DNA from: Desulfosarcina cetonica JCM 12296
GTDB taxonomy: Bacteria > Desulfobacterota > Desulfobacteria > Desulfobacterales > Desulfosarcinaceae
DNA length: 64,000 nucleotides
NCBI RefSeq assembly: GCF_001311845.1
Contig: NZ_BBCC01000001.1
Span: 50,532 to 114,531 of the forward strand
Direction: 5' to 3'
The notes under the pieces are model-generated. The model did no database searches. It was not told the origin of the DNA and worked only from the letters and a program-made list of their open reading frames with translations. Below are positions 51,613 to 60,917 of this stretch, in pieces. Numbering within the stretch: position 1 is the first letter of the stretch; each line of letters begins with the position of its first letter. The translations under genes were made by a program, and so were the position numbers.

Positions 51613-52139
51613 CCGAACAAACCGAAACAGAAGCTATCCTGACCCCCAAGCGGGTGAGCGACTCCATGGTGGTCATGAGTCATATCATGATGCCCCAGGA
51701 CGCCAACCCGGCCGGCATCGTGCATGGCGGCGTGGTGATGAAGCACATTGACGATGCCTGCGGCGTGGCGGCTTTGCGACACACCCGCGGCAATGCCGTT
51801 ACCGCCTCCATCGACCGCCTGGATTTCCACAACCCGGTCTTCATCGGCAACCTGCTGACCCTGAAGGCCTGCCTCAACCTGGTGGGCAGGACCTCGATGG
51901 AGGTGGGCGTGCGCGTCGAGACCGAGGATCTCAAAACCGGTGAAGTCCGACATACCGCCTCGGCGTATCTGACCTTCGTGGCCCTGGATGAGAAATATCA
52001 TCCCCGTATGGTGCCGCCTCTGTTACTGGAGACCGACGATGACCGGCGACGCAACCGCGAGGCTCAGGAACGCCGTCGAATCCGCCTGGCAGAGAAAACC
52101 AAAGAGAAAGCCTGCCAGAAAAACCCCGAAATCTGTTGA
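51609..52139 (+). CDS. Hotdog-fold acyl-CoA thioesterase
   Basis: A 176-residue protein with the acyl-CoA hydrolase pattern: MMPQDANPAGIVHGGVVMKHIDDACG with the catalytic Asp, then RLDFHNPVFIGNLL and SMEVGVRVETED. It would hydrolyse acyl-CoA to the free acid and CoA. The C-terminus is rich in Arg and Lys (DDRRRNREAQERRRIRLAEK). I chose the ATG at 51609, which overlaps the stop of the reductase (ATGA). Confidence 0.88.
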   Translation: MTEQTETEAILTPKRVSDSMVVMSHIMMPQDANPAGIVHGGVVMKHIDDACGVAALRHTRGNAVTASIDRLDFHNPVFIGNLLTLKACLNLVGRTSMEVGVRVETEDLKTGEVRHTASAYLTFVALDEKYHPRMVPPLLLETDDDRRRNREAQERRRIRLAEKTKEKACQKNPEIC

Positions 52140-52194
52140 TTGCATCCCGGTGCCGGACTGGAAGGCACCGGGGTTCGATTGTCGAGATACCACC

Positions 52195-52668
52195 ATGACA
52201 CAACGGCTGACCGCAGGAGATCCCGCGCCTGATTTTACGCTCAACGACAAGGATGGCACCCCCTTCTCTCTTTCGGAGTCACGGGGCAAGTGGGTGGTGC
52301 TCTACTTCTACCCCAGGGACAACACCTCGGGGTGCACCACCGAAGCCAAGGATTTCAGTGCCCGACAGCCTGATTTCAATCAACAACAGGCGCTGGTGAT
52401 CGGCATCAGCGCCGACTCCCAGGCTTCCCATGCCAAATTTGCCCAAAAACACGGGCTGTCCGTGACCCTGCTCAGCGATCCGGAACATCTCGTCCTGGAG
52501 CGCTACGGGGTCTGGCAAAAGAAGAAGATGGCCGGCCGGGAATACATGGGCATCGTACGTACGACATTTCTCATCAACCCCGAGGGAATCATCCGCGAGG
52601 TCTGGGAGAAGGTCAAGGTCAAGGACCACGCCGATGCCGTATACAAGCGGCTGTGCAGCCTGAGCTGA
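52195..52668 (+). CDS. bcp: Thioredoxin-dependent peroxiredoxin (Bcp/PrxQ)
   Basis: A 157-residue peroxiredoxin that reduces hydrogen peroxide or organic peroxides. GDPAPDFTLNDKDG and YFYPRDNTSGCTTEAKDF give the family and the peroxidatic Cys. Many Bcp proteins have a resolving Cys five residues on; here that position is Lys, so it would act as a 1-Cys type or use a partner thiol, perhaps the AhpF-like protein encoded upstream. The ATG at 52195 is the natural start, though the frame extends 69 codons upstream. Confidence 0.92.
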   Translation: MTQRLTAGDPAPDFTLNDKDGTPFSLSESRGKWVVLYFYPRDNTSGCTTEAKDFSARQPDFNQQQALVIGISADSQASHAKFAQKHGLSVTLLSDPEHLVLERYGVWQKKKMAGREYMGIVRTTFLINPEGIIREVWEKVKVKDHADAVYKRLCSLS

Positions 52669-52745
52669 CCCCCACCCAACGTCTTGATGCCATCTCCCAG
52701 CAATGGGGGATGGCCATCGTCCGTCTGAGAAAGAATCGATCTAAC

Positions 52746-53687
52746 ATGGAGAAAAATGCATCGCGCGACCAGTGGCACCGGTCGCTGCTGGGCGTATTGG
52801 CATTGATGTTGTGGAGTACAACGGTGGCGGTGACCCGCACATTGTCCGAGCAGGTCGGCACTTTTACCTCGGCAAGCTATTCGTATATGATCGGCGGGAT
52901 CATCGGCAGCGTTTATATTCTCCTCAGCGGCCCGCGCATCCGGGCACTTTTGGCCTTGCCGCGCGGCTACCTCATGGGCTGTGGCGGGCTTTTCGTGTTC
53001 TACAACATCGCCCTTTACCTGGCCATCGGCCTGGCCGATAACCGGCTGCAGGTGCTCGGCGTCGGTCTGATCAACTACCTCTGGTCGTCCCTGATCCTGG
53101 TGTTCAGCGTGACCATCCTCAGGCGTCGGGCCAACCTTCCCGCAATGGGTCTGGGGCTGGTCATCGCCATGGGCGGCGCCTACCTGGCCGTCATTCAAAA
53201 CGCCGGACTCTCCTGGTCGGCATTCCTGGCGGAAATGCAAGGCAGCCCGGCCCCCTATCTGCTGTCCCTGTCCGCCGCGATCAGCTGGGGACTCTATTCG
53301 GTGCTGAACAAATGGTGGACCGAGCGGGCGGACCTGTCCGGCAGCCACCTGATCGTCCCCCCGGTGTTTTTGTTGTCGGGAATCATCATGCTGGCCGCCA
53401 AGCCCTTCTTCAACGAAGCCGCCGTATGGTCCGCCCGGGCATGTGGGGAACTGCTCTACCTGGCCCTTTTCCCCTGGCTGCTCGCCTACGTCCTCTGGAC
53501 AGCGGCCACCCAGGGCGGCAAGATCGTCTTTCTCGGCATCGTCTCCATGTTTCTGCCGCTCATCTCCACCGTCCTGAGCTGTGTGTACCTAAAGGTGCTC
53601 CCCGGATCGATCCTGTGGCTATCCTGTGGATTGACGATTGCCGGAGCGGCCATTTGTCTGCGCTCCATTCAGGATGAGCCCACCTGA
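52746..53687 (+). CDS. EamA-family transporter, YddG-like
   Basis: An inner-membrane protein of about 313 residues with ten hydrophobic segments. The sequence LLGVLALMLWSTTVAVTRTL and the Ala/Gly-rich helices fit the DMT superfamily; from memory it resembles YddG, an exporter of aromatic amino acids. I chose the ATG at 52746, which begins just before the first helix; an ATG at 52710 would add 12 residues. Neither has a strong ribosome binding site. Confidence 0.82.
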   Translation: MEKNASRDQWHRSLLGVLALMLWSTTVAVTRTLSEQVGTFTSASYSYMIGGIIGSVYILLSGPRIRALLALPRGYLMGCGGLFVFYNIALYLAIGLADNRLQVLGVGLINYLWSSLILVFSVTILRRRANLPAMGLGLVIAMGGAYLAVIQNAGLSWSAFLAEMQGSPAPYLLSLSAAISWGLYSVLNKWWTERADLSGSHLIVPPVFLLSGIIMLAAKPFFNEAAVWSARACGELLYLALFPWLLAYVLWTAATQGGKIVFLGIVSMFLPLISTVLSCVYLKVLPGSILWLSCGLTIAGAAICLRSIQDEPT

Positions 53688-53749
53688 GAGGCTATCAGGG
53701 CGAAGCGATCCAGCTACCGTGCCGCTTTCACGCGGCTTAGACGGGCTTT

Positions 53750-54256
53750 TTAAACAGCCGCTTCACTGGTATCCGGCAGGCGAATGACCATGACCGGAAT
53801 CATGCTGCGCCGGACCACCCGCCGTGCCGTCCCGCCCATGAGGGCATCCTTGAAAGGCCCATACCCGCGCGTGCCCATGACGATCACATCCGCATCGTTG
53901 AGTTCGGCCTGCTGGAGGATTTCATCGGCGGCGACCCCCTCCTTGACAAGAATTTTTTCCACCTGAAAGGTGCAGGCATCCATCTCACTGCTGATCTCAT
54001 CGCAGAAATTGCTCAACCGGCCCCGGATCGTGTTGACGAAATCGGCCTGTTTCTCTTCCTGAAGCTGCTGCCAGCGATCTTCTCCCAAATATCCCTGGAT
54101 CTGCAAAAAGGTATCGGCGGAAAGCCTTTCGATAACATGCAAAATCGTAATCTGCGCACCGTACTGCTGGGCCAGGCTGGCCGCATAACGGTAAGCGTAA
54201 CGCGCATTCTCCGAAAGATCGGTGGCGTAGAGAATGTTCTTGATTTGTGGGAGCAT
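53750..54256 (-). CDS. Universal stress protein (UspA family)
   Basis: A 168-residue protein with the Usp fold: IKNILYATDLSENARYAYRYA at the N-terminus, and the ATP-binding signature GTRGYGPFKDALMGGTARRV. CAGGAGG lies close before the ATG at 54256. It probably binds ATP and supports stress survival; no specific partner can be inferred. It converges with the YddG-like gene. Confidence 0.92.
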   Translation of the reverse strand: MLPQIKNILYATDLSENARYAYRYAASLAQQYGAQITILHVIERLSADTFLQIQGYLGEDRWQQLQEEKQADFVNTIRGRLSNFCDEISSEMDACTFQVEKILVKEGVAADEILQQAELNDADVIVMGTRGYGPFKDALMGGTARRVVRRSMIPVMVIRLPDTSEAAV

Positions 54257-54370
54257 GAGTCCTCCTGGCTGGCATGGATCGTCCATGGATCGACCGGTTG
54301 GGAAATTGTCAGGAACGTTTCCATCCAATGAATTTACGGTTATGGTGATTGCGCGGGGAACAATGCCGGT

Positions 54371-55182
54371 TCATCCCAACGCCACGTCCAGAATCATCAT
54401 CGTGGTAAATCCGAGGACCGTTCCGAGCTGGAGATGTCACCGTTATTGCCCCGCTGGGATTCGGGAATGACCTCTTCGATGACCACAAAAATCATGGCAC
54501 CGGCTGCAAATGCCAGGGCAAAAGGCAAAATCGGGTAGAAAAACATGACGGCCGCAGCGCCGACGACACCAGCCACCGGCTCCACCATTCCCGACAGCTG
54601 ACCATACCACAAGGCCTTGCTGCGGGAAATGCCCTCCCGCCGCAAGGGCAGTGAAACCGCCATCCCTTCGGGAAAATTCTGCAGGCCGATGCCGATGCCA
54701 AGGGCGACGGCCGCGCCAACCGTGGTCGAACCGAGTCCCGAGGCAACGGCACCAAAAGCCACCCCCACGGCCAACCCCTCGGGGATATTGTGCAGGGTGA
54801 TGGCCAGCACCAAAAGGGTCGAGCGTTGCCAGGATGTCTTGGGACCTTCGGCCGCGCTGGTCGGCAACCCCAAATGCAGGTGGGGCAAAAGTGCGTCCAC
54901 CAGACGCATGAACAGCGCTCCGCCGACAAAACCCACGGCAGCCGGCATCCAGGGCGTCATGCCCGCCTCTGCGGCCATGCTGATGGCGGGTGCCAGGAGG
55001 GACCAGAAACTGGCGGCAATCATGACCCCGCCGGCAAATCCCAGGGAGACGTCCATCAGGCGGGGATCGACACGCTTGGTAAAAATAACCACGCCGGCCC
55101 CCAGCGCCGTCAGTCCCCACGTGAAAAGGGTTGCCAGAAGCGCTTGAACCACGGGGTTGAACTGGGCGATATAATCAATCAT
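54371..55182 (-). CDS. ZIP-family divalent metal transporter (one frameshift near the 3' end)
   Basis: Inner-membrane metal importer of about 270 residues with eight predicted helices. Metal-site motifs are ITLHNIPEGLAVG and GLQNFPEGMA, and a third acid cluster is VIEEVIPESQRG. The open frame ends at 54397 in a nonsensical tail. One base added at about 54424-54430 gives GDISSLGTVLGFTTMMILD and a stop at 54371, the usual last helix of the family. The metal is probably zinc or iron. Confidence 0.88.
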
Positions 55183-55215
55183 GGTGAATTTAACGGATTC
55201 GAAGTATTCCTGCGA

Positions 55216-55677
55216 TCAATCCCCGAGCTTGGCCATGTGGTCGTCATAAAGCGTCTCGAAGGTTTGCTTGTGTTTGGCTTCCTCCTGGGCCAGCAGCTTG
55301 AACAGCTTGATGCAGTCGGGATTGTCGGTCTTGGTCGCCAGGGCATTGTATAGCCGCAGGGCCTTTTCCTCGCGCTTCATGGCCAGTCTGAGGATTTCGG
55401 CGAAATCCATGCCCGGCTCGTACCGCATGTCAACGATGTAATCGGAACGTTTGATATCGGGGATCCACTCATATTTATATTCCACCACCGTGCGGTTGCC
55501 GTTTTTAAAGTCCTCCAGCAGGTGCTGATGTTTTTTCTCTTCCTCCACAAACTCCGCAAGGGTATTCCGTGAGGCCGGAAAGACTTCGCCGTCCACCAGT
55601 TTCTGGTAAAAGTTGACGGACTGTATTTCCCTTTCGATGGCAAAATCGAGGATCTCTTCGAAGGAACTGAAATTCAT
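55216..55677 (-). CDS. Ferritin-like di-iron protein
   Basis: A 153-residue four-helix protein with spaced Glu and His residues (AIEREIQSVNFYQKL, EEEKKHQHLLEDF, KREEKALRLYNALA, EEAKHKQTFETLYDDH) fitting a rubrerythrin/ferritin-type di-iron centre. There is no rubredoxin domain. It may store iron or reduce peroxide. The ATG at 55677 has AAGGGGG nearby. Lying just upstream of the ZIP transporter, it hints at joint iron handling. Confidence 0.87.
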   Translation of the reverse strand: MNFSSFEEILDFAIEREIQSVNFYQKLVDGEVFPASRNTLAEFVEEEKKHQHLLEDFKNGNRTVVEYKYEWIPDIKRSDYIVDMRYEPGMDFAEILRLAMKREEKALRLYNALATKTDNPDCIKLFKLLAQEEAKHKQTFETLYDDHMAKLGD

Positions 55678-55926
55678 TTTACCCCCTTGATACAAAAAAT
55701 GGTAATCGATAAAATCGGAAAAGTCAGCGGAGGGTCATCCCCCTGAGCATGGGTTAAGCGAATCTGCAAGCCATGCATTGGCGCCTTCAACATACTAAAA
55801 AAGCAACTCATATGCCATTGATTTTTTTGAACTGCTTTTTTCGCTGGAAGACCGCATAAAAAATGTAACACCTTGCGATCCAAACATCTCTTTAACCTGA
55901 GACAACAAACTTGATGGAGGTTTGAC

Positions 55927-56129
55927 ATGAGCATTGATCGTATCGTCTTGGCATTTGCCGGCAGCGTGATTCTTATTTCGCTGCTCCTTTCTCAACTGCA
56001 CAGCATCTACTGGTTGTGGCTGACCGCGTTTGTCGGCGCGAATCTGCTGCAAGCCAGTTTCACCGGCTTTTGCCCCTGGCCAAAGTTCTCAAAATGCTGG
56101 GCGTAAAACCCGGGCAGGCATTCGATTGA
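55927..56129 (+). CDS. DUF2892 (YgaP-like) small membrane protein (one frameshift)
   Basis: A 67-residue protein with two membrane helices: MSIDRIVLAFAGSVILIS and WLTAFVGANLLQASFTGFCP. This is the DUF2892 family. The first frame runs into a stop at 56105; one C added in the CCCC at 56073-56076 gives LAKVLKMLGVKPGQAFD and a stop at 56129, the normal end. GGAGG lies six bases before the ATG. Its function is unknown; family members often pair with sulfur or redox genes. Confidence 0.83.
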
Positions 56130-56193
56130 GCAATACTGCCATTACCCAATTCGCCAAACGGGTCCAACGATCCGATGGCAGCCATAGACCCAC

Positions 56194-56232
56194 AAAAAAC
56201 CGGGGCCTTCGGCGACATGCCGAAGGCCCCGG
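56194..56232 (-). terminator. Strong rho-independent terminator
   Basis: A perfect 14-base-pair stem (56200-56213 with 56219-56232) closes a five-base loop, and on the minus strand it is followed by TTTTTT. It ends the DVU0772-like gene and also stands after the plus-strand DUF2892 gene. Confidence 0.9.
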
Positions 56233-56278
56233 CGTTGCGGGAGAAGAGAGGGATTCAACGGGCTTTTCAAGCAGCCTC

Positions 56279-56638
56279 TCAATGGGCGTCGAGCCTCTTC
56301 TTAAGCCAGGTTTTCACCTCGCCCTCCAAAGCCCACACCCCTTTGTGCCGCCCCTGGGAATGCAGATAACGGGATCTCAACTCAGGCGGCAGATCAATTT
56401 TGGCCAATTCCACGGCTTCCTCGCTGTTTCGACGGATAAAGTAGATGACCGGCTCATCTTTCCAGGTGTTGACCACAAAATAGTGAGACACATCATCCTT
56501 TGATCGGATCACGTAATTGCCGCGGGCCCAGTTGTTACCCCATTCCAGGTAAAGACGGACCGCCTCTTCCGGGGTCATCTCCCAGTCAATGGAATTGACC
56601 AGGTTTCTGTTGCCTTTGATTTCATCAATATTCATCAT
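56279..56638 (-). CDS. Conserved protein of the DVU0772 type
   Basis: A 119-residue soluble protein. The sequence IDWEMTPEEAVRLYLEWGNN and SKDDVSHYFVVNTWKD resemble, from memory, a family named after Desulfovibrio DVU0772, found mainly in sulfate reducers. The function is unknown. It is a single-gene unit ended by a strong terminator. The ATG at 56638 is followed by a second Met. Confidence 0.7.
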   Translation of the reverse strand: MMNIDEIKGNRNLVNSIDWEMTPEEAVRLYLEWGNNWARGNYVIRSKDDVSHYFVVNTWKDEPVIYFIRRNSEEAVELAKIDLPPELRSRYLHSQGRHKGVWALEGEVKTWLKKRLDAH

Positions 56639-57122
56639 GATGCGGCTCCCAATACTTAAACAGGATACTTAATGGGTCATTCTTGCGATTCTGGTATCTG
56701 CATAGCGGTTTAGCCAGAAGCATGCCAGTCGTTGCGCAAGCGTTCCCCGCGCCACCACATTTCACCTTATCATTAATCATTTAAGGTGGTTTTAAACATA
56801 CTCGCAATCGTCCTGAACGGGTGTTTCCCCCGGCCGATGATGATTGCGGGGCACTCGGACCGCCCGCCCGAATCAATCCGATACAAACATGTATCATTTT
56901 TAATATAATACATGAAACACATCGATCAACCCGGCCTTCGGAGAAGCGATCAAATCATGCTTCGATCACGGCAAAAACTTGCAATTTTTCAAAAATGGTC
57001 CATTTTAAGATTTCACCCGGAGCGAAAAATAGGCCGGCACGTCTCATTTTCGCCGAACAACAACCCAGAAATCGACATCAGGCAGAAGGTTCCGTTCCAA
57101 AGCGGCCGAGCGTTGCTATTTC
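56639..57122. other. Intergenic region, no gene supported
   Basis: A 484-base AT-rich region between the DVU0772-like gene and the amino acid transporter. CACCTTA/TAAGGTG near 56762-56790 followed by TTTT could be a weak terminator. Short open frames here have unnatural composition. Promoters for both flanking genes are expected. Confidence 0.4.
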
Positions 57123-57947
57123 ATGACGAAGACATGTGATCCATCCATATCCGGCGGCGGGGTCGGCATCGGTCCAGGGGTGCACCTGCGCGACACGATC
57201 GCCTTCATGGTCACGGCCGGCCTGCTGGTCTGGTTGGTGGCGGCCGGTGAATCCGGGCTGGGGTACAATTGGCAGTGGTACCGGGTTCCCCCGTACCTGT
57301 ATCGTTTATCCGACGGCCACTTTTCGGCCGGCCCCCTGATTCACGGTTTGGGAGTCACCCTGCAAGTATCGGGTGTTTCCCTGCTCTTCTCCAGCCTGTT
57401 CGGTCTGGTGACGGCCATCTGCCGGCTTTCCGGGTCCTTCACCGCAAGGGTGCTTTCACGCGCCTATCTGGAATTGATCCGCAACACCCCGTTGCTGGTC
57501 CAGCTCTTTTTCATCTACTTCGTTTTTTCCCCCATGGTCGGATTGAGCCGTTTTGCCTCGGCCGTGCTGGCCCTGAGCCTGTTCGAAGGCGCCTATGCCT
57601 CGGAAATCATCCGGGCCGGCATCCTGGCCGTGCCCCAAGGGCAATGGGAGGCCGCCGACAGTCTCGGTCTCAGCCGTTACCGGATCTATCGGCACGTGGT
57701 GCTGCCCCAGGCCCTGCGGCACATGACGCCGCCCCTGGTCAGCCAGGCCGTTTCCCTGATCAAGGACTCGGCCCTGGTCAGCACCATCGCCATCTATGAC
57801 TTGACCATGCGGGGGCAGGAGATCATCGCCGAAACCTATCTGGTGTTTGAACTGTGGTTCACCATTGCGGCCATCTACCTTTTATTGACCCTCGGTCTCT
57901 CAGGGATCACCCGGATGATCGAGCGGCGGCTGGCCATGCCTCAGTAG
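57123..57947 (+). CDS. Polar amino acid ABC transporter permease (HisM/GlnP type)
   Basis: Inner-membrane permease of about 274 residues. LELIRNTPLLVQLFFIYF and EGAYASEIIRAGILAVPQGQWEAADSLGLS (split here only by reading) are the family signatures; the second is the EAA loop that docks on the ATPase. The start is uncertain, since the ATG at 57123 has no visible ribosome binding site. The binding protein follows 60 bases later and a second permease after it. Confidence 0.88.
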   Translation: MTKTCDPSISGGGVGIGPGVHLRDTIAFMVTAGLLVWLVAAGESGLGYNWQWYRVPPYLYRLSDGHFSAGPLIHGLGVTLQVSGVSLLFSSLFGLVTAICRLSGSFTARVLSRAYLELIRNTPLLVQLFFIYFVFSPMVGLSRFASAVLALSLFEGAYASEIIRAGILAVPQGQWEAADSLGLSRYRIYRHVVLPQALRHMTPPLVSQAVSLIKDSALVSTIAIYDLTMRGQEIIAETYLVFELWFTIAAIYLLLTLGLSGITRMIERRLAMPQ

Positions 57948-58007
57948 GCGAATCCTGGGCGTGGTGATGAATCGCGAGAAATTACTTTTCAGGAAAGGAG
58001 TCCATGC

Positions 58008-58832
58008 ATGAAAAGCGTAGCCCGTACATTCCGGATCATGTTGCTGTCCACCCTGGTTCTCTGCCTGGCCGGCGTCCCCGCCGCCATGGCCGCCGATCCC
58101 CAGACGAGTGTCATCGAGCAGGTGATTCAACGCGGGGTGCTGCGGGTGGGCATGTCCACCTTCGTCCCCTGGGCCATGAAGGACAAAACCGGCCAGTTGA
58201 TCGGTTTTGAAATTGACGTGGCCACGCGCCTCGCCAAGGACGCGGGCGTCAAGGTGGAGTTCGTGCCCACCAAATGGTCCGGCATCATCCCGGCCCTGCT
58301 CACCGGCAAATTCGACGTGATCATCGGCGGCATGGGCATCCTGCCCAGCCGGAACCTAAAGGTTAACTTCACCCATCCCTATGACTTCACGGGCATGTCC
58401 ATGGTGGCGAGCAAAAAAATGGCCGCGGGCATGATGGGCTTGGAGGCTTACAACAAACCCGGCGTGATTATCGCCGCGCGGCTCGGTTCAACCGCGGTCA
58501 CGGCCACCAAGAAATACCTGCCCAAGGCCGAGATCCGCCTCTTCGACGATGAGGCCCAGGCCTACCAGGAAGTGCTCAATGGCCGGGTGCACGCCGTGGT
58601 CGGATCGGCCCCCACGCCGGCTTTCCAGGCCCTGAAAAACCCGGACAAGCTGTTCATGCCCATCCAGGGTACCTTCACCAAGGAACCCATCGGTTTTGCC
58701 GTGCGCAAGGGTGATGTGGACACGCTCAATTTTTTCAACAACTGGATCGGTTATGTGTCGGCCGAGGGCTGGCTGAAGGAGCGCAAGACCTACTGGTTTG
58801 AAACCAACGACTGGGAATCCCAGCTCAAGTGA
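58008..58832 (+). CDS. Periplasmic amino acid-binding protein
   Basis: Family 3 solute-binding protein of 274 residues with a signal peptide (LLSTLVLCLAGVPAAMAA). VLRVGMSTFVPWAMKD and GFEIDVATRLAKDAGVKVEFV are typical, as is the second-lobe GRVHAVVGS. AAAGGAG lies eight bases before the ATG. It would deliver a polar amino acid to the two flanking permeases; specificity is unknown. The stop overlaps the next gene by four bases. Confidence 0.92.
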   Translation: MKSVARTFRIMLLSTLVLCLAGVPAAMAADPQTSVIEQVIQRGVLRVGMSTFVPWAMKDKTGQLIGFEIDVATRLAKDAGVKVEFVPTKWSGIIPALLTGKFDVIIGGMGILPSRNLKVNFTHPYDFTGMSMVASKKMAAGMMGLEAYNKPGVIIAARLGSTAVTATKKYLPKAEIRLFDDEAQAYQEVLNGRVHAVVGSAPTPAFQALKNPDKLFMPIQGTFTKEPIGFAVRKGDVDTLNFFNNWIGYVSAEGWLKERKTYWFETNDWESQLK

Positions 58833-59717
58833 TCCCTAAACGTGTAAAAGCCACCCCCGCCGACCTGATCCTGCTCGGCGGCATCGGTACGGTGGGGACG
58901 TGGCTGCTTTACCAGGCGTTTCTCTCCGCCGACTATCATTGGAACTGGCAGGCCATGCCCCAGTATCTGTTGCGTTTTGATGCGCAAAGCGGCCACTGGG
59001 TTCCCGGCCTGATCCTCCAGGGACTGCTGGTCACCCTGCGGCTTTCCGTTTGGGCCATGCTGCTGGCCCTTGTCATGGGAGCCTCATGGGCCTTTTGCGC
59101 ACCAGCTGCAGTCGCTACTGGCGCATGATCGGCGGGGGGTATGTCGCTCTGATCCGCAACATCCCGGTCCTGGTGTGGATCTTCATTTTCTATTACTTCA
59201 TCGGCGACCGGCTCCTGCCGGCCCTCGGCATCAGCACCGGCAACATGCGTCCGGACATGCCCATGGCCGGCGCCTGCGTCTTTTCGTGGCGGCCCCCTCG
59301 CGGGCCCCGGTCTTCATTTCCGGCGTCCTGGCCCTGGCGGCCTACGAGGGCGCCTACATCACCGAAATCATTCGTGCCGGCATCCAGTCCATCGACAAGG
59401 GCCAGTGGGAGGCCTCCGCGGGCTTGGGATTCAGCCGCGGCCAGCAACTGCGCTACATCATCTTTCCCCAGGCCCTCCGTCGAATCATGCCGCCCCTGGC
59501 CGGCCAGTTCATCTCGACGATCAAGGACTCGGCCATCGTCTCGGTGATCTCCATTCAGGAACTCACCTTCCAGGGCACCGAACTGATGGCGGCCACCTTT
59601 CTCACCTTTGAGGTCTGGTTTACCATCCTGGTCATCTACTTCGTCATCTGTCTGGCGTGCGCCCTCCTGGTGGAACATATCGAACGCCGCCTGAAACGCC
59701 CCAGCCGCGCCCACTGA
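58829..59717 (+). CDS. Polar amino acid ABC transporter permease, second subunit (two frameshifts)
   Basis: Permease of about 296 residues, reconstructed from three frames. The first reads to MLLALVMGASWA, the second carries GGGYVALIRNIPVLVWIFIF, and the third has AYEGAYITEIIRAG and the EAA loop. One base is missing at 59088-59096 and one at about 59260-59283. No ATP-binding subunit gene follows: the next gene is on the other strand. Confidence 0.85.
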
Positions 59718-59722
59718 CCCGT

Positions 59723-60553
59723 CTATTTGGCATTGAAACGCACCACCACCGCATCCATCCGTTCCTTTTTCTTGAATTGCGTCATTACCGCAACCGCTTC
59801 GGCAAGGGTCGCATAGCCGCCGAAACGAACCCAGTAAAGGGGCTGTTGTCGATTGTCGGTGGTTTCCAGGGTATACGCCGGGTAGCCGAGATGGCTCAGC
59901 CGGGCGATCGCTGCCTCGGCGTAGGCACGGTTGCGGAAGACACCGATCTGAACCGTATAGGCGGCTTCCTGCGGCATTGGCGCGTCTACCGATGATCCGG
60001 ATGGATTCGACGCCGGTTGGGTTTCCGGCGTATCGACCGCCATCTCGGGAGACACTGTCGGCGTTTCATCGGAAGATGCGGGAGGGGGGCTTACAGGTGC
60101 CGTATCCGCCGTTGGGGATTCCGGCGGTGACGGCAGAAAGGGCTGTTCGCCAGCGTCATCGGCCGCTGCCGGCGCCGGTGGCGGACCATTGGACGCGGTT
60201 GCGGGAAAGGCCGGTTGATCCGCCGTTGATGCGGGTGGACCGGCCGGCAGATCGGTAGCGCTTGGCGCGGGGTTTTCCACGGCCGGCTGGGGTTGGGCAT
60301 TATCCTTCGGCGAAGCCGTCTCTGCCGCCATCTCGGCAGCCGGGCCAGCGGCCGGTGTCGGCGGGGTTGACTCCGGAACCGGTACCGTGGGGACTTTCAT
60401 GGAGACCACGGTCGACGACGGGGATACCGGGGTTGAGCGACCGGAAAGGTATGCAATGACGGCAACGGCCGCCACGACCACAACCCCCAGCGCCATCAAA
60501 TACCACCACCCCGAGGGCCCCTTCTCACCATTTGCAGAGCCATTGCGCTTCAA
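59723..60553 (-). CDS. SPOR-domain membrane protein
   Basis: A protein of about 276 residues. One membrane helix (WWYLMALGVVVVAAVAVIAYL) lies near the N-terminus, followed by a Pro/Ala-rich linker of about 150 residues and a C-terminal SPOR domain (AYTVQIGVFRNRAYAEAAI ... YWVRFGGY). SPOR domains bind denuded septal peptidoglycan, so a cell-division role is likely. The TTG at 60553 is preferred because AAGGAGG lies eight bases upstream. The frame stays open to 60982, but the upstream part is better explained as a separate gene. Confidence 0.85.
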   Translation of the reverse strand: MKRNGSANGEKGPSGWWYLMALGVVVVAAVAVIAYLSGRSTPVSPSSTVVSMKVPTVPVPESTPPTPAAGPAAEMAAETASPKDNAQPQPAVENPAPSATDLPAGPPASTADQPAFPATASNGPPPAPAAADDAGEQPFLPSPPESPTADTAPVSPPPASSDETPTVSPEMAVDTPETQPASNPSGSSVDAPMPQEAAYTVQIGVFRNRAYAEAAIARLSHLGYPAYTLETTDNRQQPLYWVRFGGYATLAEAVAVMTQFKKKERMDAVVVRFNAK

Positions 60554-60561
60554 TGCCGCCA

Positions 60562-60568
60562 CCTCCTT
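60562..60568 (-). promoter_or_regulatory. Ribosome binding site deciding the SPOR gene start
   Basis: AAGGAGG on the minus strand, eight bases from the TTG at 60553. It supports a start there rather than at any upstream ATG. Confidence 0.7.
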
Positions 60569-60600
60569 ACCGAATGCCAATAGAAATACCCCAAAGCCAC

Positions 60601-60880
60601 CTAAAACTCGCCTTTGCGTTCCATCGCATGGGACGAAGCGGCCGTCAAGGGTGACATCCGTGTTATCTACCATGCTATAAGCGATGGTCAGTCCGGTGAT
60701 GGTGCAACAGAGGGGATATTTCCGCCAGTTCGGATCCTGCTCGGCAGCCTGAATCATGTTCTGCCACCCGAAGCAGCCGCGGCACTGCGGGCCGCGTTTG
60801 ATACAGGGCGGAGCCTCGCCTTTTTGGATCAAGTGGGGGGTAGGGGTCTTCTTGGATGATTTCGCGTTTGGCTTTTGCAT
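60601..60880 (-). CDS. Small Cys-rich protein of unknown function (probable frameshift)
   Basis: I do not recognise this protein. From an ATG at 60880 it reads about 80 natural-looking residues with mainly G or C third bases. They include CIKRGPQCRGCF, RKYPLCC and GLTIAYSMVDNTDVTLDG. The frame then runs into the SPOR gene. Two bases appear lost near FVP (about 60640-60650); restoring them gives AMERKGEF and a TAG stop at 60601, or 93 residues in all. The clustered Cys suggest metal or iron-sulfur binding. No strong ribosome binding site is seen, so this is a moderate call. Confidence 0.45.
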
Positions 60881-60917
60881 GGTCTCAACACAAAATGGGG
60901 TTATCATTGATCCGATC

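Noticed and set aside
56821..57139. Plus-strand frames of 75 to 101 codons before the amino acid permease
   Set aside because: They overlap one another and the permease start, with AT-rich, non-coding-like composition.
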